Source: Chitinophagaceae bacterium (lineage in GTDB: Bacteria; Bacteroidota; Bacteroidia; Chitinophagales; Chitinophagaceae). From it: DNA of 64,000 nucleotides. Where the stretch lies: positions 1 through 64,000 of the forward strand of contig JANWIJ010000009.1 of the NCBI GenBank assembly GCA_025449935.1, given 5' to 3'. Positions 50,672 to 60,141 of this stretch are shown here, piece after piece (the stretch's first letter is position 1; each line of letters opens with the position of its first letter). The notes beneath the pieces are model-generated. The model did no database searches. It was given only the letters and a program-made list of their open reading frames with translations, and was not told the DNA's origin. The position numbers and the translations under genes are program-made.

Positions 50672-52450
50672 TTACTCAGCTGATGCACCCTTTTTCTTTT
50701 TCCCTTTTGAATAGAGCAGTCTCGCTTGCTGGACCAGCGAGATAAATTCCTTTTGCAGCAGGTCATCCCTGCCGGAAGAAAACTCCGCGAGCGAAATAAC
50801 TTCGTTCCAACCCGTGTTTTTCAGGAAGGAAGAAGTGCGGAGCAGGGAACCAAACATGGCAACCGCCGCGGAGAACTGGTAACATTTGGCCAGGTCATTA
50901 AAGGGAATGTATTCAAAGCGGCACAGTGAATGATGGTATAGCTCTTTGGTGCCATTGGGTTGTTTGTACTGCAATTTCACATCGGCGAATTTCCCCGTGG
51001 TGAAATTGTCCTTGATCGCTCCTTTATTGATCTCGGTAGGAACAATTTCAAACAACGCGATCATGGAATGGCCTGACCCGATCTCCCCGCCTTCAATCAC
51101 GGACAACGAATCCCGCAGCGCACCTACTTTATTATCAAACCCCACCAGCCGGTATTCCTTTACATATTCCGGGTTGAATTCAACATTCATGTACACATCA
51201 TCCGCCACCGCGTACAATGTTTGGGTGAATTCTTTCAGCAACACTTTTTCCGCCTCCCGGAAATTATCGAGGTAAGCAAAATTTCCATTCCCTTTTTTGG
51301 CCAGTGTCTGAATCTTGGAATCTTTGTAATTACCCATCCCAACGCCCAGGCAGGTAAGATAAATTCCCGATTCCCGGTGCTGGGAGATCAGCTCATCCAG
51401 TTCTGTTTCTGTTTTCAGTCCGACGTTAAAATCACCATCCGTTGCCAGGATGATCCGGTTATTCCCTCCTTTAATAAAATGATTCCTTGCCACGCTATAG
51501 GCTACTTTAATACCGGACTCGCCCGGTGTACCACCGCCCGGTATCAATTCGTCAATCGCTTTAATTATTTTTTCCTTTTCGCCACCGCTGGTGGTGTTCA
51601 GCATAATGCCCGTTACGCCTCCGTATACTACGATGGCCACTGAATCTTTGTCCCGCAGGTTATTGACCAGCAACCTGAACGCCGACTTAAGCAGGGGTAA
51701 CCGGTTGGCCATATCCATGGAACCGGAAACATCAATGAGGAACACGAGATTGCTGGGAGGCAATGTATCAAGATTCAGCTTTTTTGAACAAAGATTTATA
51801 TAAAACAACTGGTTGTCTGTATTCCAGGGGCAGGTACTGAGTGTAGTTTTTATGCTGAAAAGATCTTCACCGGCCGGTTCATTATAATCCAGGTTAAAAT
51901 AATTCAGCATTTCCTCTATCCGTACCGCATCCGGCGGCACCAATGATTTTAAGGTGATAAATCTCCGGATATTGCTGTAAGAAGCCCGGTCCACGTTCAG
52001 CGACATTCCCGTGCTTGGAAATTTCTTGGCATTCACGAAATGATTTTCCAGGATACTGGCGTAGGTCTCTTCACCCGTGAACCAGGTCTTTTGTTCTTCC
52101 TTTTCGAGGTTCTTGGTCAGCGAGGCCAGTTTATCCCGCCGTACATTAGAAGAAGAAGTGGGCATTATTTTGAGCTTAACACTGACATAATTATCCGCAT
52201 TCGCCACCAGTTTTTCTCCCCGGTAGCCTTCCAGGGAAAAACTAAATGTATCTACCTGCTGGTTGGAAATAATGCCGAATGTACCGGAAGATCCGCTGCG
52301 AAAAATATATCCTGTTTTATGCTGGAGGATGGTAACGTTTTGTAAAACATTACCCGATTCATCCCTGACCTCGCCCCGGAAATAATACTGCTGGGCGGAT
52401 AAGGATAAGCTGAATAAAAGAAAGACAACAATATGACAAGCGGTCTTCAA
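50672..52450 (-). CDS. Secreted VWA-domain protein (YfbK-like)
   Basis: This is a 592-residue protein. A signal peptide (MKTACHIVVFLLFSLSLSAQ) precedes a carboxypeptidase-like domain (FRGEVRDESGNVLQNVTIL, about 23-95). Residues about 130-210 carry the VWA-companion region (GEETYASILENHFVNAKKFP, NVDRASYSNIRRFI, VRIEEMLNYF). The von Willebrand A domain (about 235-420) has the MIDAS motif in FLIDVSGSMDMANRL, IPGGGTPGESGI and ILATDGDFNVG, so it binds a metal and probably a protein ligand. A YfbK-like C-terminal domain follows. It is the last gene of the five-gene run beginning at 56308. Its target is unknown. Confidence 0.93.
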   Translation of the reverse strand: MKTACHIVVFLLFSLSLSAQQYYFRGEVRDESGNVLQNVTILQHKTGYIFRSGSSGTFGIISNQQVDTFSFSLEGYRGEKLVANADNYVSVKLKIMPTSSSNVRRDKLASLTKNLEKEEQKTWFTGEETYASILENHFVNAKKFPSTGMSLNVDRASYSNIRRFITLKSLVPPDAVRIEEMLNYFNLDYNEPAGEDLFSIKTTLSTCPWNTDNQLFYINLCSKKLNLDTLPPSNLVFLIDVSGSMDMANRLPLLKSAFRLLVNNLRDKDSVAIVVYGGVTGIMLNTTSGGEKEKIIKAIDELIPGGGTPGESGIKVAYSVARNHFIKGGNNRIILATDGDFNVGLKTETELDELISQHRESGIYLTCLGVGMGNYKDSKIQTLAKKGNGNFAYLDNFREAEKVLLKEFTQTLYAVADDVYMNVEFNPEYVKEYRLVGFDNKVGALRDSLSVIEGGEIGSGHSMIALFEIVPTEINKGAIKDNFTTGKFADVKLQYKQPNGTKELYHHSLCRFEYIPFNDLAKCYQFSAAVAMFGSLLRTSSFLKNTGWNEVISLAEFSSGRDDLLQKEFISLVQQARLLYSKGKKKKGASAE

Positions 52451-52504
52451 GTGGATATTTTTGCTGTGATAAGTTACAAAAAAAGCCTGAGAGCCTTATC
52501 GTGG

Positions 52505-53038
52505 TTATACCAACTGGTATATCTCTTTAAAATTACGTCCCAGTCCGTCATAGTCGAGTCCGTACCCAACGACAAACTTATTGGGTATCTCGAAACCGAC
52601 ATAACTAAGTTCCAGGGGATATTCGATCGCTTCCGGTTTATGTAACAGCGCAACGATCTTTAATGATTTTGGCTGCTGGTGCATCAGTTTGGGAAGAAAA
52701 TTATGCAGGGTCTTCCCGGTATCAACAATATCTTCCACGATGATCACCTGCTTTCCAAAAAGATCTTCTTCCAGGCCAATGGATGTCACCACTTTCCCGG
52801 AAGATTTCATGCCTTTATAAGAGGCGAGTTTTATGAAACAGATGTCCGCTTCGATCGTAAGATGTTTGAACAGATCGGCCGCAAACATAAAAGACCCGTT
52901 GAGGATGGCAATAAAAAGCGGTCTTTCCCCGGCATAATCCTTATTGATCATTCCCGCAAGTTCCTTCACTCTTTGCTGGATGGTTTCTTCTGAAATAAAT
53001 GTTTCAAATGATTTGTCATGTACTTTAACAATGGCCAT
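52505..53038 (-). CDS. hpt: Hypoxanthine phosphoribosyltransferase
   Basis: This 177-residue purine salvage enzyme converts hypoxanthine (and guanine) to nucleotides using PRPP. The PRPP-binding motif is VIIVEDIVDTGKTL (about residues 96-110). The N-terminal part PLFIAILNGSFMFAADLFKHL and the base-binding Lys/Phe region (PNKFVVGYGLDYD) agree. It lies in the middle of the run, 17 bases after the LysM gene and 54 bases before the VWA gene. Confidence 0.96.
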   Translation of the reverse strand: MAIVKVHDKSFETFISEETIQQRVKELAGMINKDYAGERPLFIAILNGSFMFAADLFKHLTIEADICFIKLASYKGMKSSGKVVTSIGLEEDLFGKQVIIVEDIVDTGKTLHNFLPKLMHQQPKSLKIVALLHKPEAIEYPLELSYVGFEIPNKFVVGYGLDYDGLGRNFKEIYQLV

Positions 53039-53055
53039 ATTGTTTATTTAAGCAA

Positions 53056-54096
53056 TTAGTTTCCCCGGTTTGTTTGGACGGGGACGAGGGAATAGTTTTC
53101 CTTTAAGGCAAGTTTTGGCATAACGGAGGATTTCTTCCTGAGGCTTAATGTTTCCCCCGCAGCCGGCATTTCGCCCTGTTTCAGCCAGTTGAGTTCCAGC
53201 AGGCTTTCGAGGCGTATGGCTTCCTGTTGTGCTATGTCGTGCAATGTTTCCCCCGGCTGTATAATATGGTAATCATTATTACCCGATTTTCGTTTCCGTT
53301 GCAGGTAAATTAACTGGTCTTTGCCCGATTCTTCAGTTTCGTCCAGTTCGTTAAACTCAAAAATCCTGGATAGCGGAACATCATATTGGTTGGCAATCGC
53401 CAGGAATGCAGTTCCCTGTGTTACATAGATCACTTTAGTATCATTAATTTTAAACTGTCCCGCGGGATAGCTCGTTTTTTTACTGGCTGTTTCTTCTTTT
53501 CCTTTTTTAACCACCGTCGTTTCATTCTTCCCTGTATCCGGATTAACCAGTGCTGTTACTTCCTCCTGCACCGGTGACTTTCCCAATCCAACCAGTGTAT
53601 AATCCTGCAAATGGTAATCCTCGATGAGTTTTATAAGCACCAGCGGGTACCTGGGGTTTGTTGCATAGCCTGCTTTTTTCAATCCATTTGCCCAACCCTC
53701 ATAATCTGCAGGGTCAAGAGTGAACAAGGAGGCATATCGCTGGCTGTTTTTCAGGAAATCAGAATGATCCCTGTACGAATCCCCCGCTGAAGGGTATTTC
53801 CGGAAACATTCTCCTCTTGCATCATCATCATGAGTGACGGATTCTCCTGCCCAATTGGTTTTGCATTTGATACCAAAATGATTGTTTGACTTTAACACCA
53901 GCTTGCTGGTTCCTGCTGTAGTCTCATGAATACCCTGGGCCAGCTTAATGGCGGCAGGCACCCCGGTCCGTTGCATTTCAGCGATAGCAAGGTCTTTATA
54001 TGTATTGATATAGTTGCTGATCACTTCCGCCTGTTGGGCATGGGAGCAGAACACAGGCAGTAAAGCAAACAGGAGTCCTATGCGGTTTTTTTTCAT
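53056..54096 (-). CDS. LysM-containing glucosaminidase (GH73) for peptidoglycan
   Basis: This is a 346-residue protein. A signal peptide (MKKNRIGLLFALLPVFCSHAQ) is followed by a GH73 glucosaminidase domain (about 25-170): TGVPAAIKLAQGIHETTAGT includes the probable catalytic Glu in IHET, then NNHFGIKCKTNWAGESV, YDSPRDHSDFL-like DSYRDHSDFLKNSQRY and NPRYPLVLIKLIEDY. Two LysM modules follow: VIYVTQGTAFLAIANQYDV and YHIIQPGETLHDIAQQEA. It should cleave peptidoglycan glycan chains in the periplasm or at the septum. It is 14 bases downstream of the O-methyltransferase gene. Confidence 0.94.
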   Translation of the reverse strand: MKKNRIGLLFALLPVFCSHAQQAEVISNYINTYKDLAIAEMQRTGVPAAIKLAQGIHETTAGTSKLVLKSNNHFGIKCKTNWAGESVTHDDDARGECFRKYPSAGDSYRDHSDFLKNSQRYASLFTLDPADYEGWANGLKKAGYATNPRYPLVLIKLIEDYHLQDYTLVGLGKSPVQEEVTALVNPDTGKNETTVVKKGKEETASKKTSYPAGQFKINDTKVIYVTQGTAFLAIANQYDVPLSRIFEFNELDETEESGKDQLIYLQRKRKSGNNDYHIIQPGETLHDIAQQEAIRLESLLELNWLKQGEMPAAGETLSLRKKSSVMPKLALKENYSLVPVQTNRGN

Positions 54097-54110
54097 TGGG
54101 GGGTTTATTA

Positions 54111-54767
54111 TTACAATTTCCGTATCAGGTAAAGGCCGTCACGGACTGTTAATACTGCTTTTTCAATATCGGTTCGTTTTTCGATGAACGCGTTAAAGGC
54201 CCGGATGCCCCTGGCACTCCTGCCGGTCGCATTTTCCTCCAGGGCCTGCCCGTGAAAGAAAATATTATCTGCTAAAATAAACCCGTTTTTCCGCATCCCG
54301 GGAAAAACGAGGTTAAAATATTCAATATAAGCCGGTTTATCCGCGTCAATGAACACCAGGTCCCATGTTTCATTCAACCCGGGGATTATATCTAACGCAT
54401 TACCAGTATGTAAAATTATTTTCCGGGAAAAAGAAGACCGGTCAAAATAGGCCCGGGCCGTCATGGCATCTGGCTCTCTCAGTTCAATCGTGTGGAGCAG
54501 CCCGTCCGGATCGAGCCCTTTTGCCAGGCATAATGCGCTGTACCCGGTAAAAGTCCCGATTTCCAGGATACGTTTTGGCCGGATCATACAGCTGATCATT
54601 TCAAGAACCTTTCCCTGCAAATGGCCACTCAGCATCACAGCCTCCGGGTGATGCTGCAGGGTATAATCATTTATCTCCTTCAACAATGCATCTTCCGGCG
54701 AAGAATATTTTTCGGCATACTGCTGTACAGAAGGGTGAATGAGGTCCAACGCTGAAAATTTTGACAA
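54111..54767 (-). CDS. Class I SAM-dependent O-methyltransferase
   Basis: This is a 218-residue member of the catechol O-methyltransferase-type family. The SAM-binding motif is ILEIGTFTGYSALCLAKGLD (about residues 68-88); the metal or catalytic acid region is WDLVFIDADKPAYIEYFN (about 140-155) and the domain NGFILADNIFFHG is typical. Substrate is unknown (catechols or acyl-CoA derivatives are possible). It is 11 bases after the symporter gene and 14 before the LysM gene on the same strand. Confidence 0.93.
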   Translation of the reverse strand: MSKFSALDLIHPSVQQYAEKYSSPEDALLKEINDYTLQHHPEAVMLSGHLQGKVLEMISCMIRPKRILEIGTFTGYSALCLAKGLDPDGLLHTIELREPDAMTARAYFDRSSFSRKIILHTGNALDIIPGLNETWDLVFIDADKPAYIEYFNLVFPGMRKNGFILADNIFFHGQALEENATGRSARGIRAFNAFIEKRTDIEKAVLTVRDGLYLIRKL

Positions 54768-54778
54768 AGATAAATGGC

Positions 54779-56308
54779 TTATACCGGCTGAAGGGTTGTA
54801 TTTACTGCGTCCTGCTTTTTAGAGATAAACCAAAGCCCCAGGAATGTAAAGAGCCCGTTAATCAATATAAGTTCATTGCCGATCTTATAACCATTGAACA
54901 GGCGGGCAGATACATCCTGTAATCCCAGGGACACATGCAATTTTTTATCATACCATTCGGGGCTGCTCAGTATATCAAGACCAAGCGCCAGTAACGGCGC
55001 AGTGATGCAAACAGCCCAGATAAGTTTCTCATTCAGTTTTCGCTTTGTCAAGATTCCAAAAGCAAACAGACCCAGCAGCGGACCATAGGTGATGCCGGCA
55101 AACTTCAGAATAAAATCAATGATCAGTTTATCGTTAATCGCTTTAAACAATAAGACCATCATGAAAAATACGAAGGCAAATGTAAAGTGCACCTTCAGCC
55201 TTGTCCGCTTTTTCTCTTTCTCTGTTCCTGGCTTCTTATTCAATCCAAGTATATCAATACAAAAACAGGAGGTCAGCGAGGTAATAGCGCCGTCCACACT
55301 GGGGAACAAAGCAGATATCAGCGCAATAATGAAAATAATCCCGATGGTTCCGCTAAATGCATCGCTGAGCGCAATGGTAGGAAACAGGTCATCCGGTGGC
55401 ACATTGATTCCCCTGGTGCTGGCATACAGGTAGAGTACGCCGCCCAATACCAGGAAAAGAAAATTAACCACCATTAAGACAGCGGTAAAAGTCATCATGT
55501 TCTTTTGGGAATCTTTCAGTGTTTTTACACTGATATTCTTCTGCATCATTTCCTGGTCAAGACCCGTCATGGCAATCGCAATAAACATACCGCCCACGAT
55601 ATGCTTGAGCGCAAATGATCCGGCTTTTATATCCCAGTTAAATACCTGTGTGTAGCCTTTTTCAGACATCATCGACCAGGTGCCGGCAAAATCTGTACCC
55701 AGTGTTTTGCTGATAACAATAACACAAACAACCAACCCCACCAGCATGCCGGTAGTTTGCAGGGTATCGGTATAGATAATAGTCTTTACCCCTCCTTCAA
55801 ACGTATAGAGTAATATGAGTAATAAGATGACAAAGGAGGTTATTTCAAACGGGATGCCCAATTTATTGAAAATAAAAATCTGGAGTATGCTGATAACAAG
55901 GTATAACCGGGCCGTGGCGCCCACGGTGCGGGAAAGAATAAAGAAAAAGGCCCCCGCTTTATGGGCGTTTATGCCAAATCTTTTTTCCAGGTAGGTATAA
56001 ATGCTCGTCAGGTTCATCCGGTAATACAACGGCAGCAACACAAACGCGATGACCATATATCCCAACAGGTAACCCAGTACGATCTGGAAATAATAAAAAT
56101 TCCCGGTGCCCACTCCCCCGGGTACACTTACAAAAGTGACACCGGACAGGGAAGTGCCGATCATGCCAAATGCCACCAGCATCCAGTTACTGTTCCGGTT
56201 GCCAATAAAAAAAGATTCGTTATTGGAATTGCGGGAAGTGTACCAGGCAACGGTTAACAGCAATACAAAATACCCGATAACAAAGGAAAAGAGCACAACT
56301 GGGGACAT
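54779..56308 (-). CDS. Sodium:solute symporter family transporter
   Basis: This is a 509-residue protein with about 13 hydrophobic segments, starting MSPVVLFSFVIGYFVLLLTVAWYTS. Family marks are MLVAFGMIGTSLSGVTFVSV (about residues 41-60; the unwound helix region) and DTLQTTGMLVGLVVCVIVIS. It couples sodium entry to uptake of a solute; the substrate cannot be read from sequence. It is the first gene in the five-gene run (symporter, O-methyltransferase, LysM enzyme, hpt, VWA), whose gaps are 11, 14, 17 and 54 bases. Confidence 0.94.
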   Translation of the reverse strand: MSPVVLFSFVIGYFVLLLTVAWYTSRNSNNESFFIGNRNSNWMLVAFGMIGTSLSGVTFVSVPGGVGTGNFYYFQIVLGYLLGYMVIAFVLLPLYYRMNLTSIYTYLEKRFGINAHKAGAFFFILSRTVGATARLYLVISILQIFIFNKLGIPFEITSFVILLLILLYTFEGGVKTIIYTDTLQTTGMLVGLVVCVIVISKTLGTDFAGTWSMMSEKGYTQVFNWDIKAGSFALKHIVGGMFIAIAMTGLDQEMMQKNISVKTLKDSQKNMMTFTAVLMVVNFLFLVLGGVLYLYASTRGINVPPDDLFPTIALSDAFSGTIGIIFIIALISALFPSVDGAITSLTSCFCIDILGLNKKPGTEKEKKRTRLKVHFTFAFVFFMMVLLFKAINDKLIIDFILKFAGITYGPLLGLFAFGILTKRKLNEKLIWAVCITAPLLALGLDILSSPEWYDKKLHVSLGLQDVSARLFNGYKIGNELILINGLFTFLGLWFISKKQDAVNTTLQPV

Positions 56309-56363
56309 AAACGAATATTTCCGTTAAATAATGGTTACTACTACTGAGCTGTGATAAGGAATT

Positions 56364-56393
56364 TTGAAGATAAAGAAAATTGTTATCCCTTTG
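56364..56393 (+). promoter_or_regulatory. Candidate promoter (TTG-N19-TCCCTTTG) of the LOG gene
   Basis: TTG (56364-56366) and TCCCTTTG (56386-56393) are 19 bases apart; one mismatch to TAnnTTTG. The ATG at 56412 lies 18 bases on. Confidence 0.4.
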
Positions 56394-56411
56394 CTGCAAT
56401 TTAAAAGAACT

Positions 56412-56948
56412 ATGAAAATACAATCCCTTGCAGTCTTCTGCGGGTCAAAAAATGGTCACAACCCTTTATTTGGTCAGCATGCGGAAAAACTTGGAAAGCT
56501 GATGGCTGATCATCATATTAAACTTATTTATGGTGGTGGCAGTGCAGGTATCATGGGTATCATTGCAGACAGCGTGATGGCAAACGGGGGCAATGTAACC
56601 GGGATTATTCCCAAAATATTGCTGGAGTGGGAAGTTCAGCACCGGGGTATTACTGAACTGATCGTTTCAGATGATATGCATGCACGCAAAAGAACTATTT
56701 ACAGTCTTTGTGATGCAGCGCTGATTCTTCCCGGTGGATTCGGAACCCTGGATGAATTGTTTGAAATAGTTACCTGGAACCAGCTGACTATCCATGATAA
56801 GGAAATCTTCATCCTCAACTCAGGTGGTTTTTACACCCACCTTATCCGGCACATTGATTTGATGAAAGCTGAAGACTTTCTCTATGAAGAAGCTGTAAAA
56901 AGGATCAGGGTCATTGATGATCCGGCAGACCTGGTAAAATATTTTTAA
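56412..56948 (+). CDS. LOG family protein (cytokinin riboside 5'-monophosphate phosphoribohydrolase)
   Basis: This is a 178-residue protein from ATG 56412 (MKIQSLAVFCGSKNGHNPLF). The Rossmann-like fold has LIYGGGSAGIMGIIADSVM, the catalytic-region Arg/Glu stretch MHARKRTIYSLCDA and the signature ILPGGFGTLDELFEIVTW (PGGxGTxxE). Members hydrolyse nucleotide 5'-monophosphates to a base plus ribose phosphate, releasing adenine-type bases in plants and bacteria; the natural role here is unknown. It is a single-gene unit, convergent with the gene at 56955. Confidence 0.95.
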   Translation: MKIQSLAVFCGSKNGHNPLFGQHAEKLGKLMADHHIKLIYGGGSAGIMGIIADSVMANGGNVTGIIPKILLEWEVQHRGITELIVSDDMHARKRTIYSLCDAALILPGGFGTLDELFEIVTWNQLTIHDKEIFILNSGGFYTHLIRHIDLMKAEDFLYEEAVKRIRVIDDPADLVKYF

Positions 56949-56954
56949 TAAGTA

Positions 56955-57566
56955 TTATCGTTCCCTCCTGCGGCCACCCTGGAACAGCGGAACCTGGATG
57001 CCGCCCCGGATGATGGGGATGGTCCTGCCATAGGCATCGGTGTAAGGGGAATTATCATTGCCCATCACATCAAACAAAACAGCCAGGTAGAAAAACGGTT
57101 CCCCGCCTCTGCCATAACGGCCGGTAGTATACCCGCCCCCGACCAGGAAACTGCTCACATCATCTTTAGCCGTAGAAGTCAATCCTCCACCCGGCGGCAT
57201 ATATTTTTGTTTGATAAAATTATGTTCCAGCTGTGCCTGGGCAAAAAGGAAACGAACCGGGTATAGTTTCACAAAAGCGCCGCCTCCGTATACCGTCTGC
57301 CGGAGCCGGTCATCAAATATTTGCACATCCCTGTAAGAGGTGTAATTATAGTTCAGCACAATTCCCGCATCAGCCCAGTTGGCCAGGCTATAACCGATAA
57401 CGGGACTGCCGCCAATCAGGAATGTATTGTTGTAAAATGCCAGCGAGATACTTCCGCCGGTGAACAAATTTTCCTTAAAACTTCTTTTCGCTTCTTCCTC
57501 GTCCTGTGCATAGAGAAAATTTCCGCATAGGAGAACTGCCAGTAATGACAAAATGATCTTCTTCAT
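56955..57566 (-). CDS. Probable outer-membrane beta-barrel protein
   Basis: This is a 203-residue protein from ATG 57566 (MKKIILSLLAVLLCGNFLYAQ), with a clear signal peptide. The mature part has alternating strands and short turns: ENLFTGGSISLAFYNNTFLI, SLANWADAGIVLNYNYTSYR, LRQTVYGGGAFVKLYPVRFL, QAQLEHNFIKQKYMPPGGG, FFYLAVLFDVMGNDNSPYT and a C-terminal VPLFQGG. This is the pattern of a small outer-membrane barrel common in Bacteroidota. Some databases give such proteins enzyme names, which the sequence does not support. It is convergent with the LOG gene 6 bases away. Confidence 0.82.
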   Translation of the reverse strand: MKKIILSLLAVLLCGNFLYAQDEEEAKRSFKENLFTGGSISLAFYNNTFLIGGSPVIGYSLANWADAGIVLNYNYTSYRDVQIFDDRLRQTVYGGGAFVKLYPVRFLFAQAQLEHNFIKQKYMPPGGGLTSTAKDDVSSFLVGGGYTTGRYGRGGEPFFYLAVLFDVMGNDNSPYTDAYGRTIPIIRGGIQVPLFQGGRRRER

Positions 57567-57590
57567 AATCAAGGGGTATTAATAATTAAT

Positions 57591-59006
57591 TTAATCAAAT
57601 ATTTTCCCCGCATTCAGGATATTGTTCGGGTCAAATATCTTTTTAATCTCTTTCATCAGCCGCATTTGTGTTTCATCAAATATGATGCTCATATATTCTT
57701 TTTGCACCAGCCCGATTCCGTGTTCCCCGCTCAAGGTCCCGCCGAGTTTTTTTACGAGTGCAAATATCTCTTTTATCCCTTCTTTTAACGAACCGTTCCA
57801 GGCTTCATCTGTTAAACTGCCCTTAATAATATTTACGTGAAGATTGCCATCGCCGGCATGACCATAACAAACAGAATGAAAGCCATATTTCCTGCCAATA
57901 TCTTTTACGCCTTTCAGCAATACCGGCAATTCAGCTCTTGGCACCACGGTATCTTCTTCCTTGTAAATGGAATGCGATTTGACGGCTTCACCTACTCTCC
58001 TTCTCATTTTCCATAATTCTGCTTTTTGCTGCGCATCCTCAGCAAATAAGATTTCACCACATTCAAAATCCTGCACGATCGCCGAGATCCCTTCCATTTC
58101 CTGCATCAGCACTTCTATATTATTTCCATCCGTTTCGATCAGCAGGTGAGCCTGGACATCTGGCGCAATGGGTACAGAACTGGTATCCAAAAATTTACTT
58201 ACCCACTCCAGGGCATCTCTTTCCATAAATTCCATGGCACTGGGTGTATAGCCGGCGCGGAAAATGGCACTCACTGCGGCACAGGCATTTTCCGCAGCGT
58301 TAAACGGGACCAGCATTAGTAAGTCATGTTTGGGCAACGGTATTAAGCGTAAGACGATCCGGGTAACAATTCCCAGGGTGCCTTCGCTGCCAACTACCAA
58401 TTGTGTAAGGTTATAACCGGTTGCATTTTTCAGCACATTGGCACCCGTCCAGATGATTTCACCGGTTGGCAAAACGATTTCCAGATTCAATACATAATCT
58501 TTTACCACCCCGTATTTTACTGCTTTGGGGCCGCCGCTGTTCTCGGCAATATTTCCACCGATAAAACAAGAGCCCCTGCTGCTGGGATCTGGCGGATAGA
58601 ACAGGTTCTTTTCTTTTACCGCGTTTTGCAATATCTCAGTGATCACTCCCGGCTCCGTGATAACCTGCAGGTTCCGTTCATCAATTTGCAGGATTTCATT
58701 CATTCTTTCTGTAGACAATAATACGCCTCCAAGATGCGGCAATGCCCCGCCGCTTAACCCGGTTCCTGCTCCCCGGGGTGTAACCGGGATTCTTTCCCTG
58801 TTACAGATCTTCAATATCTCACTGATCTCTGCTGCGGTCCTGGGTTTTATCACTACTTCGGGGAGATAATGAAGATCTTCCGTTTCATCATGCGAGTAAT
58901 TATATAAGGACTCTTCATCCACCAGGACAAAGCTATCTCCAACAATTTTTTTGAATGCTGTAATAAGTTGCGCAGTAAGAAATGCGGGATTGGTCATTAT
59001 TTCCAT
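57591..59006 (-). CDS. FAD-linked oxidase, GlcD-like (glycolate/lactate oxidase subunit)
   Basis: This 471-residue flavoenzyme has an FAD-binding domain (about 40-220: PRGAGTGLSGGALPHLGGV, GNIAENSGGPKAVKYG, LTQLVVGSEGTLGIVTRI) and a C-terminal FAD-oxidase domain with YGHAGDGNLHVNI and LGGTLSGEHGIGLVQKEYM. Such proteins oxidise 2-hydroxy acids such as glycolate or lactate. No partner Fe-S subunit gene is next to it. The start is ATG 59006 or the ATG three codons later (MTNPAFL). Confidence 0.93.
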   Translation of the reverse strand: MEIMTNPAFLTAQLITAFKKIVGDSFVLVDEESLYNYSHDETEDLHYLPEVVIKPRTAAEISEILKICNRERIPVTPRGAGTGLSGGALPHLGGVLLSTERMNEILQIDERNLQVITEPGVITEILQNAVKEKNLFYPPDPSSRGSCFIGGNIAENSGGPKAVKYGVVKDYVLNLEIVLPTGEIIWTGANVLKNATGYNLTQLVVGSEGTLGIVTRIVLRLIPLPKHDLLMLVPFNAAENACAAVSAIFRAGYTPSAMEFMERDALEWVSKFLDTSSVPIAPDVQAHLLIETDGNNIEVLMQEMEGISAIVQDFECGEILFAEDAQQKAELWKMRRRVGEAVKSHSIYKEEDTVVPRAELPVLLKGVKDIGRKYGFHSVCYGHAGDGNLHVNIIKGSLTDEAWNGSLKEGIKEIFALVKKLGGTLSGEHGIGLVQKEYMSIIFDETQMRLMKEIKKIFDPNNILNAGKIFD

Positions 59007-59069
59007 GATTCAATTTTTACAATCCCTGTAAAAATCGGAATATTTGGGGATATGGTATGCTGGAGAATC

Positions 59070-60113
59070 TTAGTAACTCCTGAAGGAAGGACACATAGAC
59101 TCCCTCCGGTTCCCCCGGTATTTATCAACCACGCCCTGTTTAACCAACGAAAATTCAAAAGCGCCCCGGGTATTATTAAAGTTTTTGAGATCAGACATGG
59201 TGGCATCATAGGTAAATGTGAACGTGTAATCTTTAAATCCTAAGCCTACCATTGGAATCACAGCATCTTTATAGCGGTAATAAACCCCTGCAATCAATAC
59301 CTTTTCACCATCACCGGATACATTGTAGTGGGCGTTGAGACCACCAACAATCTCGTATGATTTGGCCTGCAAGGATGCATATACATTGGGGTTAACAATC
59401 AGCATATCATTTACCATGAAACTCCCGTTCATAAAAGCAGTATACCTGACCGGCACCCGGTTATCAATTCCTGACTGCTCATCAAAGAAGGATTCTCTTG
59501 GCCGGTTTACATGCATGGCTGAAAAGCCGGCGTTGAGATACATTTTATCGGTGGGGAAATAAGCATAGTTCAATCCCGCCTGGAGATCCAGGTAGTTGAT
59601 ATTGTTCGCATCCAGTTTGGGAGCGATGCCGGTTTGATGAGAATCAAAAAACTGGCCATTCCACTGGCTGGGAAAACTCAGGTTTGACGTACTAATGTTT
59701 TTGTTGGCCCAGCCTGCATTGAAACCAAGACTTACGAGGCTTCCTGCATTTATCATCTGGTGGTAAGCAATAGAACCGTACACTTTCGTAGAGGTTAGCA
59801 CACCCGTTCCCGCAACATCACGCAGGATGACACCACCCAATCCCATCCAACCCGTGTTATCGCGGTTCTGCATCACCTGCACATCACCGTAAGCGCTCAT
59901 GGTCTTATAAGGGAAAGCCGTTACCGATGCCCATTGATTGCGATAGTTTACGCCCAGCCTGTAATCCCCATCCGGAATAAAGCCCGTATTCGCCGGGTTT
60001 GTCAGCAGGGGAGAATTCATAAACTGTGAGAAATGCAGATCCTGCCCAACAGCCGCGGGAAGAGTACCCAGGCCTGCAACCAGGATTACAATTATTTGTT
60101 TGATCCCTTTCAT
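59070..60113 (-). CDS. PorP/SprF family T9SS partner protein (second copy)
   Basis: This is a 347-residue protein from ATG 60113 (MKGIKQIIVILVAGLGTLPA). The hallmark DLHFSQFMNSPLLTNPANTG is next to the signal peptide, with barrel strands such as YRLGVNYRNQWASVTAFPYK, SYEIVGGLNAHYNVSGD and YTFTFTYDATMSDLKNFNN. It sits 28 bases downstream of the PKD gene 60142-63888, forming the second giant-protein/SprF pair of the window. It should help export of that partner by the T9SS. Confidence 0.95.
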   Translation of the reverse strand: MKGIKQIIVILVAGLGTLPAAVGQDLHFSQFMNSPLLTNPANTGFIPDGDYRLGVNYRNQWASVTAFPYKTMSAYGDVQVMQNRDNTGWMGLGGVILRDVAGTGVLTSTKVYGSIAYHQMINAGSLVSLGFNAGWANKNISTSNLSFPSQWNGQFFDSHQTGIAPKLDANNINYLDLQAGLNYAYFPTDKMYLNAGFSAMHVNRPRESFFDEQSGIDNRVPVRYTAFMNGSFMVNDMLIVNPNVYASLQAKSYEIVGGLNAHYNVSGDGEKVLIAGVYYRYKDAVIPMVGLGFKDYTFTFTYDATMSDLKNFNNTRGAFEFSLVKQGVVDKYRGNRRESMCPSFRSY

Positions 60114-60141
60114 TTTCACCATTTCAGATTTGCACATTAAA

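Noticed and set aside
52451-52504. Terminator between hpt and the VWA gene
   Set aside because: An AAAAAAAGCC run is present but the flanking GGC/GCC segments do not form a proper stem, so operon continuity is more likely.
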